DNA of 64,000 nucleotides, taken from CAWEHU01 sp963808965. Its GTDB lineage: Bacteria; Pseudomonadota; Alphaproteobacteria; Acetobacterales; Acetobacteraceae. The stretch spans positions 124,001-188,000 of the forward strand of contig CAWEHU010000029.1 of assembly GCA_963808965.1 (NCBI GenBank), in the 5' to 3' direction. A program made the translations under genes and the position numbers. Positions 1 to 9,304 of this stretch are shown piece by piece; positions within the stretch are counted from its first letter, which is position 1, and each line of letters begins with the position of its first letter. Below the pieces are notes generated by a model, which worked only from the letters and a program-made list of their open reading frames with translations, made no database searches and was not told where the DNA came from.

Positions 1-708
1 CTCGTGCCGGGCTGGACCATGCCGGCCTGGATCTGGGGGCCGCAAATCGCGGCCCTGTCTCGCTCCTATCACGTCATCGCCTTCGACCCGCGCGGCCAGG
101 GCGACTCCGAAGTCGCGCCTACGGGTTACGAGCCCGGGCGTCGCGGACAGGACATAGCGGAGCTGATCGCGGCCGTCAGCTCGCGACCTGTGCTGCTGGT
201 CGGCTGGTCCCTCGGCGTTCTGGACACGCTCGCCTATATCCACGCGCACGGGGATGCGCGGATCGCCGGCCTCGTGCTGGTGGACAATTCGGTGGGCGAG
301 GAGCCGGCGCCGCTTCCGGCTCGAATCCGGCCGCGGCGGGGACCGCGTCCGCCGCACGAGGAATATATGCGGGAGTTCGTGCGGAGCATGTTCCGCAAGC
401 CGCAGAGTGAATCGTATCTCGAAATGCTGACGGACGCGACACTGCGAACACCGGAATATGCCTGCACGGCACTCCTCTCCTACCCGGTGCCGCGCAGCTA
501 CTGGCGCGAAGCCGTGTATGCGACCGCCAAGCCGCTTTTGTACGCGGTGCGGCCGGGGTTCGGTGGGCAGGCGCTCAATTTGCAGCGGTTTCGGCCCGGC
601 ACCGAGATCGCGATTTTTCCCGACGCCGGCCATGCCTTGTTCGTGGACGACGCTTTCCGCTTCAACGCGCTGGTACAAGATTTTGTCCAGCGCAGGATTT
701 GGCCTTGA
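1..708 (+). CDS. alpha/beta-hydrolase fold protein (5' end cut by the window)
   Basis: The frame is open through base 1, so the N-terminus lies outside the window. The visible part has the alpha/beta-hydrolase signature: DPRGQGDS, the nucleophile elbow GWSLG (Ser near residue 69 counted from base 4) and a C-terminal DAGHALF that supplies the likely catalytic His near residue 210. The family covers esterases, haloperoxidase-like enzymes and C-C hydrolases; the sequence does not decide the substrate. No signal peptide can be judged because the start is missing. The stop overlaps a TTG start of the next gene (TTGA), so the two are probably translationally coupled. Confidence 0.85.
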   Translation, partial: LVPGWTMPAWIWGPQIAALSRSYHVIAFDPRGQGDSEVAPTGYEPGRRGQDIAELIAAVSSRPVLLVGWSLGVLDTLAYIHAHGDARIAGLVLVDNSVGEEPAPLPARIRPRRGPRPPHEEYMREFVRSMFRKPQSESYLEMLTDATLRTPEYACTALLSYPVPRSYWREAVYATAKPLLYAVRPGFGGQALNLQRFRPGTEIAIFPDAGHALFVDDAFRFNALVQDFVQRRIWP

Positions 709-3189
709 TCGCGGCCAGAGCCCCCGTGCGAGCGGCGCTGTTGCCGCTGTTCTTCGTTTCCCTCTCCGCGGTCGGGTACGAGATTGCGCTCACCCGCTAT
801 TTCGCGGTCGCCAAGTGGTCGGAATACGGATACTGGGTCATCTCGATCGTGATGGTCGGGTTCGCGCTCAGCGGCGTGATTATGGCCCTGTTCCGCGATG
901 CTTTCGTGCGCAACGCCGCCTGGCTCATGGCCGCTCTGCCGGCCCTGCTGATCCTGGCTGCGGCGATCGGCTTTCATCTGACCACGACGAATCCCTTCAA
1001 TCCCCTGCAATTGCAGAATCCGGCGACGTGGATCCCGCAACTCTGGAATATCGCCGGCTATTACGCCTGTCTGCTGCCGTTCTTCTTCCTGACCGGCATT
1101 TTCGTCAGCCTCAGCTTCGTGCTGAACGCCCGCGAGATCGGGCGCGTCTATGGCTACGACCTGACGGGAGCGGGCTTTGGCGCACTGCTGGCGCTCGGGC
1201 TCATGTTCGTCGTGCATCCGTTCGTGCTGGTCCCGTGCCTGCTGGCGCCGCTGGCCGTCGCGGCCTTGTGGACGCGTGGGCGGTGGGGCTGGACCGGGGC
1301 AGCCGCGGCACTCGCTGCGCTGCTGTGCGGCGAGGCGCTGCTGCTGCTCGACAACGAGGCTGCGTTCAATGATTTCAAGGCGATCTACGCCCCGCTCCAT
1401 ACGCCGGACAGCCGCGTCACGGCGGAAGTCCGCTCCCCCCGCGGCTATTACCTCCTGCTCGACGATTTCACGGAGCGGGTCGATACCGACGTTTCCAACA
1501 ACGCCGGGATGCTCGGATTTTCCGGGCCGCCGCAGACCTTCGGCCTCTATCGGGACGGCAATCGGATCGCCTCGCTGCCGAAGCCGGGGCCGGTTGACGC
1601 GGGGTATGCGGGCGCCGCTCTCGACTCCCTGCCCTACCAACTGATCCCGCACGCCCGCGTCATGCTCGCGGGCATCTCCGGCGGGTTCCGGATCGCCGAG
1701 GTGCTCGCGCTCGGTGCGACGCATGTGGACGCGCTCGAGCCCGAACCGGTCCTGCGGGAGGCCGCACGGAACGGGCTCGGTCCATCGCCGTCGTTCTCGG
1801 ACGAGCCGCGCATGCGGCTGCTCGGCGTAAGCCCGCTCGTCGCGGCTGCCGAGGACGGCCCGTACGATGTCGTCGACCTGTCCGCCGATTTTCTGGAACT
1901 CGGCGGAAACCAATGCGTCGGCGCTTTCCGTCGAGGCGATCGCCCGTTATCTCCAGGCCCTGACGCCCGGCGGGATCGTCTCGATCCCCGTCTCGATCCG
2001 AGATTTCCCCGTCTACGCGCTGCGGATGCTGGCCACGGCGCGAGCCGCGCTCATCGAAGCGGGGATCGCCGATCCGGCCTCCCATGTCGTCGTGTACCGC
2101 TCGGCCTGGAGCGTCCGCATCCTGCTGTCCAACCGTGCGTGGGATGCCGGTCGCATCGCAGCCGTGAGGACGTTCTGCGACGATCGTTCGTTCGACGTGT
2201 CGTACTATCCCGGCATGGATGTCGCAGCGGCGCGGCAGGGTATCTATAACGACCTGCCCGCGGTGTCGTTCGAGGCCGGAGAGGTCGAGTCCGGCGGTCC
2301 AGACGACGCCATCGCGGACGAGGCGCGCGCGGTTCTCGCCGGCGAGGCGAGTCCCTCGCAGGAGGCGTTCAGTCTTTCGCCCGTCACGCTGGAGCGGCCC
2401 TTCTTCTATGCGGTGCTCCGGCTCGGAAAGCTCGACGTGTTGCTGAACCGGCTCGAGATCCTGCCGCAAGCCGAGATCGGTGCGTTGGTCAATTTGGCGG
2501 TTCTGGTGCAGGCGATCGTCATCGCGGCCTTCGTTATTCTGTTGCCGCTGTTCGCGCCTCGGAGAGTGCGTCCGGAGGGTGAGGCCGGAACGGGGGGGCT
2601 GCTGCGGGCGACGATCTACTTTCCGGTTCTCGGCCTCGGCTTCCTCTTTCTCGAGATCTTTCTGATCGAGAAGGCGTCGTTCTATCTCAACGATCGAACC
2701 AGCGGCTTCGCCCTGGTTCTGACCGGGATGCTGATCTTCTCGGGTTTGGGCAGCATGGCCGCCCCGCGTTTCGCCGCCGACCCGCGCCGGGGAATCGCCC
2801 TCGCTTCGGGGGTCGTGCTGGTGTGGTGCATCATCGCAGGGCTCGGGTTGCAGCCGCTCCTGCTCGCATCGCTCGGGCTGCCCTGGCCGGTGCGGATGAT
2901 TTCGCTGATACTGCTCATCGCACCGGTTTCGCTCGCTTTGGGCCTGCCGTTTCCCTTGGGACTCGAACGTGCCGGGCACAGCGGCTTTCTGCCTTGGGCC
3001 TGGGCGCTCAACGGCGCGTTTTCCGTCGTCGCCACGCCGCTTGCGAACCTCATTTCGCGCGAAGCAGGTTTCAGCATTGTTCTGATCGGCGCCGCTTTGC
3101 TGTATGGTGTGGCGTTTGTTGCATTTCCCTCAACGAGAAAGAGCTTGAAGTGGCAGGACCTACCGGCACCATCACGCGTCGCGGACTGA
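705..3189 (+). CDS. spermidine-synthase-like multi-pass membrane protein, one frame break
   Basis: About 827 residues when read across a break near 1908. Five or six hydrophobic segments come first, then a soluble Rossmann-like middle (ARVMLAGISGGFRIAEVLALG, ALEPEP, YDVVDLSADF), then about six more membrane segments. This is the layout of membrane-anchored spermidine-synthase-like proteins of unproven activity. The two halves lie in different frames; removing one A from the AAA at about 1907-1909 restores LGGTNASALSVEAIARY. I chose the TTG at 705 because AGGA lies 7 bases upstream and it overlaps the preceding stop; TTG 699 and GTG 726 are alternatives. The 3' end overlaps the methyltransferase gene by 40 bases, so the three plus-strand genes form an operon. 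Aminopropyl transfer is not demonstrated by sequence. Confidence 0.75.
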
Positions 3190-4094
3190 TCGCCTCCGCG
3201 GCCGCGCTGTCCGTGATCCGTCCCGGTCTCGCCGCGAGCGCGGCCTGGACTCGCTCTTCCTACGAAGAGGCGATGCAGCGATCCGGGCGGCCCGTAAGCC
3301 TGACGGATGCTCAATTCCAGGCGATTCAGAGCCGCAAGCCGGCGGTCATGAAGCGGATCGAGGCATACCTGCAAGCGCACTTGGGCGCCGCCGATCCGAA
3401 GGTCATGGCGGCCTTCGAGGCCGTGCCGCGCGAATATTTCCACTATCTCTATTCGGAGCACCGGGCGACCCCTGGTGATGCCTACGAGGACACGCCCAAG
3501 CCCTGGGCACTCGGCTATGGGTCCGCGCTGTCCGATTATCTGGGGCAAGCCTACATGACCCAGATCGCCAAGCCTGGGCCGGACGACGTGACCCTGGAGA
3601 TCGGCACGGGCAGCGGGTTCCAGAGCGCGTTGCTCTCGCGCATCGTGAAGCAGGCTTATTCCATCGAGATCATCGAGCCCCTAGGAAAGGCGGTGGGCCG
3701 GATCTTCGCTCCGCTCGGCTACACCAACATTCATACCCGCGTCGGCGACGGGTATTATGGCTGGCCCGAGGTGCAGGGCGGCTTCGATATCGTGATCGTC
3801 ACCTGTGCCGCCCAGTACGCGCCGCCCGATCTGTTCAAGCAGATGAAGCCCGGCGGGCGAATGATCATTCCCATCGGCCAGCCGTTCAAGCGCGGGCAAG
3901 TGCTGTACGTCTACACCAAGGATGCGGAGGGGAAGATCCACTCCCGCCGGGACATGGGCGTTTTCTTCATCCCGATGACCGGGGCGATGATGAAGAACCC
4001 GCCGCCGCAGGCATCCGCCGTGATATCGGCTTCGTCGCCAGCGCCCTCCGGCGCGGTAAAGGGCAGCCACGAGGCGGAGAAGGCGTCGGAATAG
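3150..4094 (+). CDS. PCMT-like protein-L-isoaspartate O-methyltransferase with a Tat-type signal
   Basis: About 314 residues. The Rossmann methyltransferase core has the SAM-binding motif EIGTGSGFQSALLS near residue 150 and the PCMT-type QAYMTQ before it; the family methylates isoaspartyl residues in damaged proteins. The start is GTG 3150, preceded by GAGAAAGAG at 3134-3142. The N-terminus then reads TITRRGLIASAAALSV, a twin arginine at residues 10-11 followed by a hydrophobic stretch and an Ala-rich cleavage region. Export would be odd for a SAM-dependent enzyme. The gene starts inside the end of the membrane spermidine-synthase-like gene, which also has a SAM-type fold. The C-terminal 30 residues are low-complexity Pro/Ala/Ser. 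Confidence 0.8.
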   Translation: MAGPTGTITRRGLIASAAALSVIRPGLAASAAWTRSSYEEAMQRSGRPVSLTDAQFQAIQSRKPAVMKRIEAYLQAHLGAADPKVMAAFEAVPREYFHYLYSEHRATPGDAYEDTPKPWALGYGSALSDYLGQAYMTQIAKPGPDDVTLEIGTGSGFQSALLSRIVKQAYSIEIIEPLGKAVGRIFAPLGYTNIHTRVGDGYYGWPEVQGGFDIVIVTCAAQYAPPDLFKQMKPGGRMIIPIGQPFKRGQVLYVYTKDAEGKIHSRRDMGVFFIPMTGAMMKNPPPQASAVISASSPAPSGAVKGSHEAEKASE

Positions 4095-4095
4095 C

Positions 4096-5106
4096 CTAGC
4101 GTTCGGGGCGCTCCGGCTCGGCGATCCCATCAAACGAGCCGAGGCTCCGCCAAGCCTGCCGGCCTTCGACGATCTGCCAGGTGAGCAGCCCGGGTATCCC
4201 GATCGCGAAATCGCGTGCGCGGCGCAGCAAGGAGAGGGCCAGTGCGATCTCAGGCCCCACCCCGAACAGGCCGCATAGCATCACGTAGGCGCCTTCCTGC
4301 ACACCGATCGCGTTGGGCACGACGAAAGCGAACCCACGGATCGCCACGAGCAGGCTGTCGATGACGATGGCCGCGCCCAGCCCGAGCCGCACATCCATGA
4401 ACCAGAGAGGCAGCCAGACTTCGACGCCGCTCAGCACCCATGTGAGAAAATGCACGAGTAGGCTGCACGCGACATCGCCCCGACGGGCGTAAATGCCGTG
4501 GATCGTCTCGCGCATGCCCTCCCCGGGGGTGGCGCGTCCGCCTGACCAGCGATCCGCGATACGATCGGTCAGACGTTCGATCAGCTCCGCACCACGCGCC
4601 TGAACCGCGAGGAACAGGCCCGCAAGGGCGGCGAGGAGCAGCGTTCCGCCGAGGATCGGCCAGATCAGATGGTGGCCCGGACGGACCCAAGTGAGGATCG
4701 CGAGACCGACCAGCATGTAGGGCAGCTTCGCTACGAGTTCGACAGTGAGGTCGACGACCGTGCTTGCCGCCGCCAGCCCGCCGGGTACGCCGCAGAGCGT
4801 GGCGGCGCGAGCGCCGAGGACGAATCCGCCGAGTTGCGAGAAAGGCAGCGCCTCGCCGCCCGCGTCCCGGATCAGACGGCCCCAGATGAAGCAGCGAGGA
4901 CGAGTAAAAGCCTTTCGCCGCACCAACTGCCACCAGGCGAGCCCCATCAGCATGATCAGTCCGAGGTGCAGCCCGATCGTCGCCAAGAAGCCGGTCCAGC
5001 CAAGCGTGATGATCGCTGAGCCGATCGGCCTGATACCGAAGTGCAAAATCAGCAGGGTGAACCCGGCCGCGCCGGCAACCAGCGCCAGGAACGTCCAGCG
5101 CGTCAT
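4096..5106 (-). CDS. HpnL-like/LPG-synthase-TM-like integral membrane protein
   Basis: 336 residues with about eight hydrophobic segments spread along the chain. The start is FLALVAGAAGFTLLILHFGI and an internal GGEALPFSQLGGFVLGARA matches the flippase-like family that contains HpnL and the membrane half of lysylphosphatidylglycerol synthase. In hopanoid producers HpnL lies in the hopanoid gene cluster and is thought to move lipid; here no squalene-hopene genes are nearby, so only the family is assigned. Its ATG overlaps the TGA of the sulfotransferase gene (ATGA), so both proteins are made from one message. Confidence 0.7.
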   Translation of the reverse strand: MTRWTFLALVAGAAGFTLLILHFGIRPIGSAIITLGWTGFLATIGLHLGLIMLMGLAWWQLVRRKAFTRPRCFIWGRLIRDAGGEALPFSQLGGFVLGARAATLCGVPGGLAAASTVVDLTVELVAKLPYMLVGLAILTWVRPGHHLIWPILGGTLLLAALAGLFLAVQARGAELIERLTDRIADRWSGGRATPGEGMRETIHGIYARRGDVACSLLVHFLTWVLSGVEVWLPLWFMDVRLGLGAAIVIDSLLVAIRGFAFVVPNAIGVQEGAYVMLCGLFGVGPEIALALSLLRRARDFAIGIPGLLTWQIVEGRQAWRSLGSFDGIAEPERPER

Positions 5107-6362
5107 GCCGTCGCAACGGGCGTGCCCTGGCCCCGCGATCGCGCCCCGGTATCGATACCGAAGAAGGCCGTATAGGCCCGGAAACGAGCGGCGAGATCGT
5201 CGGCTTGCAGTCCGAAATCGGCCAGACGGTATTCGTTCTGCCCATAACCGCCGTGTGGCCGCGCGGCGATGAAAGCCTTGATCCGGTCCGAGGCGGCGGG
5301 GCGGAAATCCAGGCCGAAATGCCGGTACACCGAGGCGACGGTGCCGATTGGGTCGGCAACGAGCCCTTCATAGCGGACATGAAAGATCCGGTCGGCCGGG
5401 ATTCCGCCGACACCGCTTGCTTGCGTGATGCACGCCGCGCCGTCCACCCATCGGTCGGCGACCTGCCGGCCGATTGCGAGCCGGTCGATGGAGCGGGTGA
5501 AGGGCGCGCGCAGGATCTCGGTCAGGCGCGCGACGGAGGCGAGAATGTGCAGCGGGTCGCGGTGCACGAACACGAAGCACGCATCGGGATAGATCGTGCC
5601 GATCTCCCCGAGTGCGAACACATGATCGGGGCATTTCAGCACCCATTTCCCAGGGCCGAACTGGCTCTGGAGATGCTGTAGAAAGCGCCTGTGAAAGCGG
5701 TAGGCTTCGAGATGGCCGGTCCTGTCCAGCCACGCCGTGTACGAGGCGACGTCGTGCGTGGTATCGAAGCGGAGACTGCGGAACACGTGGGCGTTGATCT
5801 CGCTGCACTCCTGGGGAATGTCGGCGTCGAGCGGATGGACGTTGAGGAGTTCCGGTGCGAGCCGGGCGAAGGTCCGGAGCTGGCGGTTGACGAGACGCCG
5901 GCGGCGGGTCGTGTCGGTTGGAGCCTCGCCGGCTAGCGGGTAAGGATAGATCGTCTGCCAGCAGCGCGGCGCCAAGTTCGCCGGATCCTCGGCGAGAAGG
6001 CTGTGCAGGAAAGTCGTGCCGCTCCGGGGCAGACCCGTGATGAAGATCGGCCGGGTCACAGGAATCTGGAGAATGGCCGGGTTCTTTCGTTCCTCTTCGC
6101 GGAGCCGCAGCAGGTTTCCGAGCAGCCTCAGCACGTCCCAACGGGCGCTGATCCGTCCGAAACTGCTGAGCCGAGCCTCGTGCGCATAGGCGTCGAGCAA
6201 TACGCCCAGCGGCTCCCGAAACACGTCGGTACCGAAATCCGAAGAAGCGGCGCTGCGCTCCGCCTTTTGGATCAGCTTCGCCGCCTGAAAAGGACGATCG
6301 AGGAGGCCGAGCCGCCCCGCTACCTTGTCCGCGGCGCGAAAGAGGAGAGTTGGAGCGAGCAA
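5103..6362 (-). CDS. PAPS-dependent sulfotransferase family protein
   Basis: About 419 residues from TTG 6362, which has AGGAG eight bases upstream; the open frame continues further but that part looks non-coding. The 5'-phosphosulfate loop GLPRSGTTFLHSLL lies near residues 110-123 and a 3'-phosphate-binding segment VHRDPLHILASV follows later, so the PAPS-binding site is complete. The family transfers sulfate from PAPS to a hydroxyl or amine on sugars, lipids or peptides; the acceptor is unknown. Translational coupling to the HpnL-like membrane protein suggests a lipid or cell-surface substrate, which is inference. Confidence 0.8.
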   Translation of the reverse strand: MLAPTLLFRAADKVAGRLGLLDRPFQAAKLIQKAERSAASSDFGTDVFREPLGVLLDAYAHEARLSSFGRISARWDVLRLLGNLLRLREEERKNPAILQIPVTRPIFITGLPRSGTTFLHSLLAEDPANLAPRCWQTIYPYPLAGEAPTDTTRRRRLVNRQLRTFARLAPELLNVHPLDADIPQECSEINAHVFRSLRFDTTHDVASYTAWLDRTGHLEAYRFHRRFLQHLQSQFGPGKWVLKCPDHVFALGEIGTIYPDACFVFVHRDPLHILASVARLTEILRAPFTRSIDRLAIGRQVADRWVDGAACITQASGVGGIPADRIFHVRYEGLVADPIGTVASVYRHFGLDFRPAASDRIKAFIAARPHGGYGQNEYRLADFGLQADDLAARFRAYTAFFGIDTGARSRGQGTPVATA

Positions 6363-6592
6363 GGGCGGATCTCCTGGGTCAGGGCAGGGTCTGCTGCATC
6401 GCTCCCGCCGGTTGGCGCGGTAGCGCGGATGGCCGTGCGAGAAAAGCCCACCAGAGACCACAAACCGGCACACCAGCCCACGTTCCTGCGAGGGCAATGA
6501 TGTGGGCGGCTGGCGGAGGTCCGTTTCTGTTTGTTGCAATCCCGCCTCGCCTTTACAACACAGTCTCAGAAGTTCAGCCCAGGGAGCCGTCC

Positions 6593-7159
6593 ATGATGTC
6601 CTCCATCGTTCACCCCTCGAGTGTCTGCTCTTGTTGCGGGTGCAGCCCGAGCGGGCTTCGGCGGCGTGGCTTTCTCGGCTTCTTGGCTGCTACGGCGGCC
6701 GCCGGGTCACTCGGAGGCCATCACGCGCAGGCGGCTGATCCGGGTGTCTCGTATGACGCCATGCTCCTCTCCTGTATCGACCCGCGCATGGTGCAACCCG
6801 TCTTCGACTACATGGCCCATCAGGGCCTGACCGGGAAATACAGCCAAGTGGTTCTCGCCGGCGCGGCTGTCGCGGTCGTGGCGCCGACTTTCGAGTCTTG
6901 GGAGCCGGCGTTTTGGGGCAACCTCGCCGCGACCATCGAGCTGCACCGCATTCGGCGGCTCGTCGCGATCGACCACCGGGATTGTGGCGCGGCCCGGATC
7001 GCTTATGGCGAGAACGCCATTGCGACGCCCCAGGCCGAAACGGCGACCCATCGCCGGGTTTTCGCGGATTTCCGCGAGCAGGTAGCGAAACGTCATCCGC
7101 AGCTCGCGGTCGAGACAGGGCTGATGGCGCTCGACGGAACGATGGAGAAGATGAGCTAG
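6593..7159 (+). CDS. beta-class carbonic anhydrase-like protein with Tat signal
   Basis: 188 residues from ATG 6593 with AGGGAG at 6581-6586. Residues 22-40 read LRRRGFLGFLAATAAAG, a clear twin-arginine signal, ending near AQA. The mature part has the beta-carbonic anhydrase zinc ligands: Cys61-x-Asp63-x-Arg65 (CIDPR) and His128-x-x-Cys131 (HRDC). The enzyme interconverts CO2 and bicarbonate; export places this one in the periplasm. The N-terminal CSCCGC cluster before the twin arginine is unusual. It is shorter than many beta enzymes, so activity is likely but not certain. It is divergent from the sulfotransferase gene. Confidence 0.8.
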   Translation: MMSSIVHPSSVCSCCGCSPSGLRRRGFLGFLAATAAAGSLGGHHAQAADPGVSYDAMLLSCIDPRMVQPVFDYMAHQGLTGKYSQVVLAGAAVAVVAPTFESWEPAFWGNLAATIELHRIRRLVAIDHRDCGAARIAYGENAIATPQAETATHRRVFADFREQVAKRHPQLAVETGLMALDGTMEKMS

Positions 7160-7258
7160 CCGCGCTCACGGCTCCTCTCCCACCGCCGCGACCAAGGAGG
7201 CTGATGTGACTGGCCGCGCCTGCTTGCGAGCACGGTCGGGGCGCCCGATGTTGACCGG

Positions 7259-8375
7259 ATGGGTACGGATGCTTTCGACGTAGTCGTGATCGGCGCCGGA
7301 ATCGCGGGCGCGTCCGCCGTTGCGGCCCTGGCGCACACGCATCGCGTGGCCATGGTCGAGGCGGAGGACGCGCCCGGCTATCACACGACCGGCCGGTCTG
7401 CGGCGATGTGGATCCTGAACTACGGCCCGGCGGACGTTCGCGTGCTGACTGGCCTTTCTCGCTCCTTTTTCGAGCGTCCACCCGCGGGATTCACTGATGC
7501 GCCGTTGATGCGCCGGCGGCCGATGGTGTTCCTCGGTCCGCCCGAGCAACAGACGGAACTGGAGAGCCTGCTGGCCAGAGGAGAGGGGCTCCGGCCCATC
7601 TCGCCGGATCAGGTTCGGACGATGGTTCCCGCGTTGCGGCCAGGCTTTGCCGATGCCGCCGCCATCGAGGAGGACGCGTTCGATATCGACGTCGCGGCCC
7701 TCCACCAAGGCTTCTTGCGACAGGTTCGTGCTCAGGGAGGCGTCCTGGCCCTTCGCTGCCGCACCGAACGGATCGAGCGGCGGGCTGGGATGTGGCACGT
7801 GTGGACCAGGTCCAGGCGCGACCATCCAAGCACCCGTGGTGGTCAACGCCGCCGGCGCGTGGGGCGACGAAGTGGCGCGACAGGCTGGCGTCCCGCCGCT
7901 TGGGTTGACGGCCTGCCGCCGGACGGGCGTGATCATCGACCCCGCTCCATGGGAGGTGCGGGATTGGCCGTTGCTCGGCGATGTCGGTCACACTTGGTAT
8001 GTGCGGCCCGAAGCGAGAACGCGGCTGATGGTAACGCCCTGCGACGAAACGCCCATGCCGCCGCACGACGTCCAGCCGGACGAACTCGACGTCGCCGTAG
8101 CGATCGACCGGATGCAGCGCGCGCTCGCCATCGAGGTACGGCGCGTGGAGCGGAGCTGGGCGGGGCTGCGCACCTTCACCCCGGACCGTAGCCTTGCGTT
8201 CGGGTGGGACCCGCACGCTGAGGGATTCTTCTGGTGCGTCGGCCAGGGCGGTTACGGAATCCAGACTTCCCCGGCGGCGGGACGGCTGGTTGCGGACCTC
8301 GTGAGTGGGCGAGATCCCGGAACGGCCGGAAGCATCTTGCCTCAGATCGATCCGCGGCGGTTCTCGTCAACCTGA
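7259..8375 (+). CDS. FAD-dependent amino-acid oxidase/dehydrogenase (DadA/GlpO type), one frame break
   Basis: About 371 residues read across a break. The N-terminus has the dinucleotide fold VVVIGAGIAGASAV and then GYHTTGRSAA, typical of the DAO superfamily. The second half gives VVVNAAGAWGDEVA, ERSWAGLRTFTPDRSLAFG and CVGQGGYGIQTSPAAG, the family's C-terminal FAD-binding region. The two parts lie in different frames; dropping one base near 7811-7815 (TGGACCAGG) joins MWHVWTGPGATIQAPVVV. Such enzymes oxidise D-amino acids or N-methyl amino acids, but the substrate is not set by sequence. The gene ends 9 bases inside the convergent Mut7-C gene. Confidence 0.8.
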
Positions 8376-8840
8376 AGCGCCTTGGAGGCCCGCTTGCCAA
8401 CGGAGCAGCCGAGCCTGCATGCGGCGGACATGACCTCCTGGCCAGTAAACCCGACCGCACGCCGGACAGGCACGCACGGGACCGCCTGCCAGACGCGAGT
8501 CGGGCGGCACCGAGGCGGCTTGGACCGGACCAGCGGGCGCGAGCGGGGTGTTGTCGATGAGGCAGCGGGTAAAGGGAGCAAGTTGCCAGTCGAGCGATAG
8601 ATCCCGCCCTATCGAGCGGGCCAAGGCGTCGACCTCCTCCCCTCGCGCCAGGACCACATGCACCCCTTCGGGCGCCACGGAGGCGAGATGCCGGTCTTTG
8701 GTGATCAGTACCCGGTTCTCCGCCAGGCATCGCGCGATTACCTTCCGGTCAGCCTCGCCCCGAGTGACTTCGGTGTCGTAGCCGGCCGCCCTAAGCCAGC
8801 GCGCAAAATCCTGGAGCATCTCGTCGCACAGCAGGCGCAA
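8367..8840 (-). CDS. Mut7-C RNase-domain (PIN-like) protein
   Basis: 157 residues from a TTG start. The protein opens MRLLCDEMLQDFARWLRAAGYD, with the acidic residues and KDRHLA of the PIN-like Mut7-C fold, and ends with a zinc-ribbon-like CPACGRVYWPGGH. The expected domain is a metal-dependent ribonuclease related to the C-terminus of MUT-7; bacterial versions are uncharacterised in detail. There is no N-terminal ubiquitin-like domain. The pattern matches the family well; the RNA target is unknown. Confidence 0.75.
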   Translation of the reverse strand: MRLLCDEMLQDFARWLRAAGYDTEVTRGEADRKVIARCLAENRVLITKDRHLASVAPEGVHVVLARGEEVDALARSIGRDLSLDWQLAPFTRCLIDNTPLAPAGPVQAASVPPDSRLAGGPVRACPACGRVYWPGGHVRRMQARLLRWQAGLQGASG

Positions 8841-8995
8841 TAGCGGCCCCCCTCGCGACAGAACACCGCCTTCGTGATCGGAACCGCATCCGACCGGCTG
8901 CCTTAGACTTGTTTTGAACTGATTGTGAGCGGCTGTGCCAACCCCCGTTGGCCCAAGACCAGTCTAGCAGAGAACAAGCAGCGCAGGAGGCAAGC

Positions 8996-9256
8996 GTGAT
9001 CGACACCACCGAGATCAGGAACGACATGGACGTGGTCGGCTCCGATGGCCAGCACGTCGGCAGCGTGGATCACATGGAGGGCGGTACGCGCATCAAGCTG
9101 AGGAAGAACGACCCCGCTGCGCAAGGTCAGCACCACTACATCCCGGTGGAATGGGTCCAATCCGTCGAGGGCCGCACCGTCCGGCTCAGCAAATCAAGTG
9201 AAGAGGCGCGGCGCGAATGGGACCGCGACCCGGCCGCGAGCGGCAAGCCCTCATAG
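8996..9256 (+). CDS. DUF2171 (PRC-barrel-like) small protein
   Basis: 86 residues from GTG 8996, set by a perfect AGGAGG at 8985-8990, five bases upstream. The first half (RNDMDVVGSDGQHVGSVDHM) and the following IKLRKND and HHYIPVEWVQSVEGRTVRLS match the DUF2171 pattern, a PRC-barrel-like beta domain found in abundant alphaproteobacterial proteins. Function is unknown; relatives are often stress-associated. The tail is charged and likely disordered. The 155 bases upstream are a plausible promoter region, but I see no convincing -35/-10 pair. Confidence 0.7.
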   Translation: MIDTTEIRNDMDVVGSDGQHVGSVDHMEGGTRIKLRKNDPAAQGQHHYIPVEWVQSVEGRTVRLSKSSEEARREWDRDPAASGKPS

Positions 9257-9304
9257 ACTGGGGAGCTCGCGCGCGGAGGTCCGTCGCAACCTCCGCGACC
9301 AGCC

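Noticed and set aside
498..2979. Two minus-strand open frames of 471 and 439 codons
   Set aside because: Both are Arg/Gln-rich shadows antisense to the spermidine-synthase-like membrane gene.
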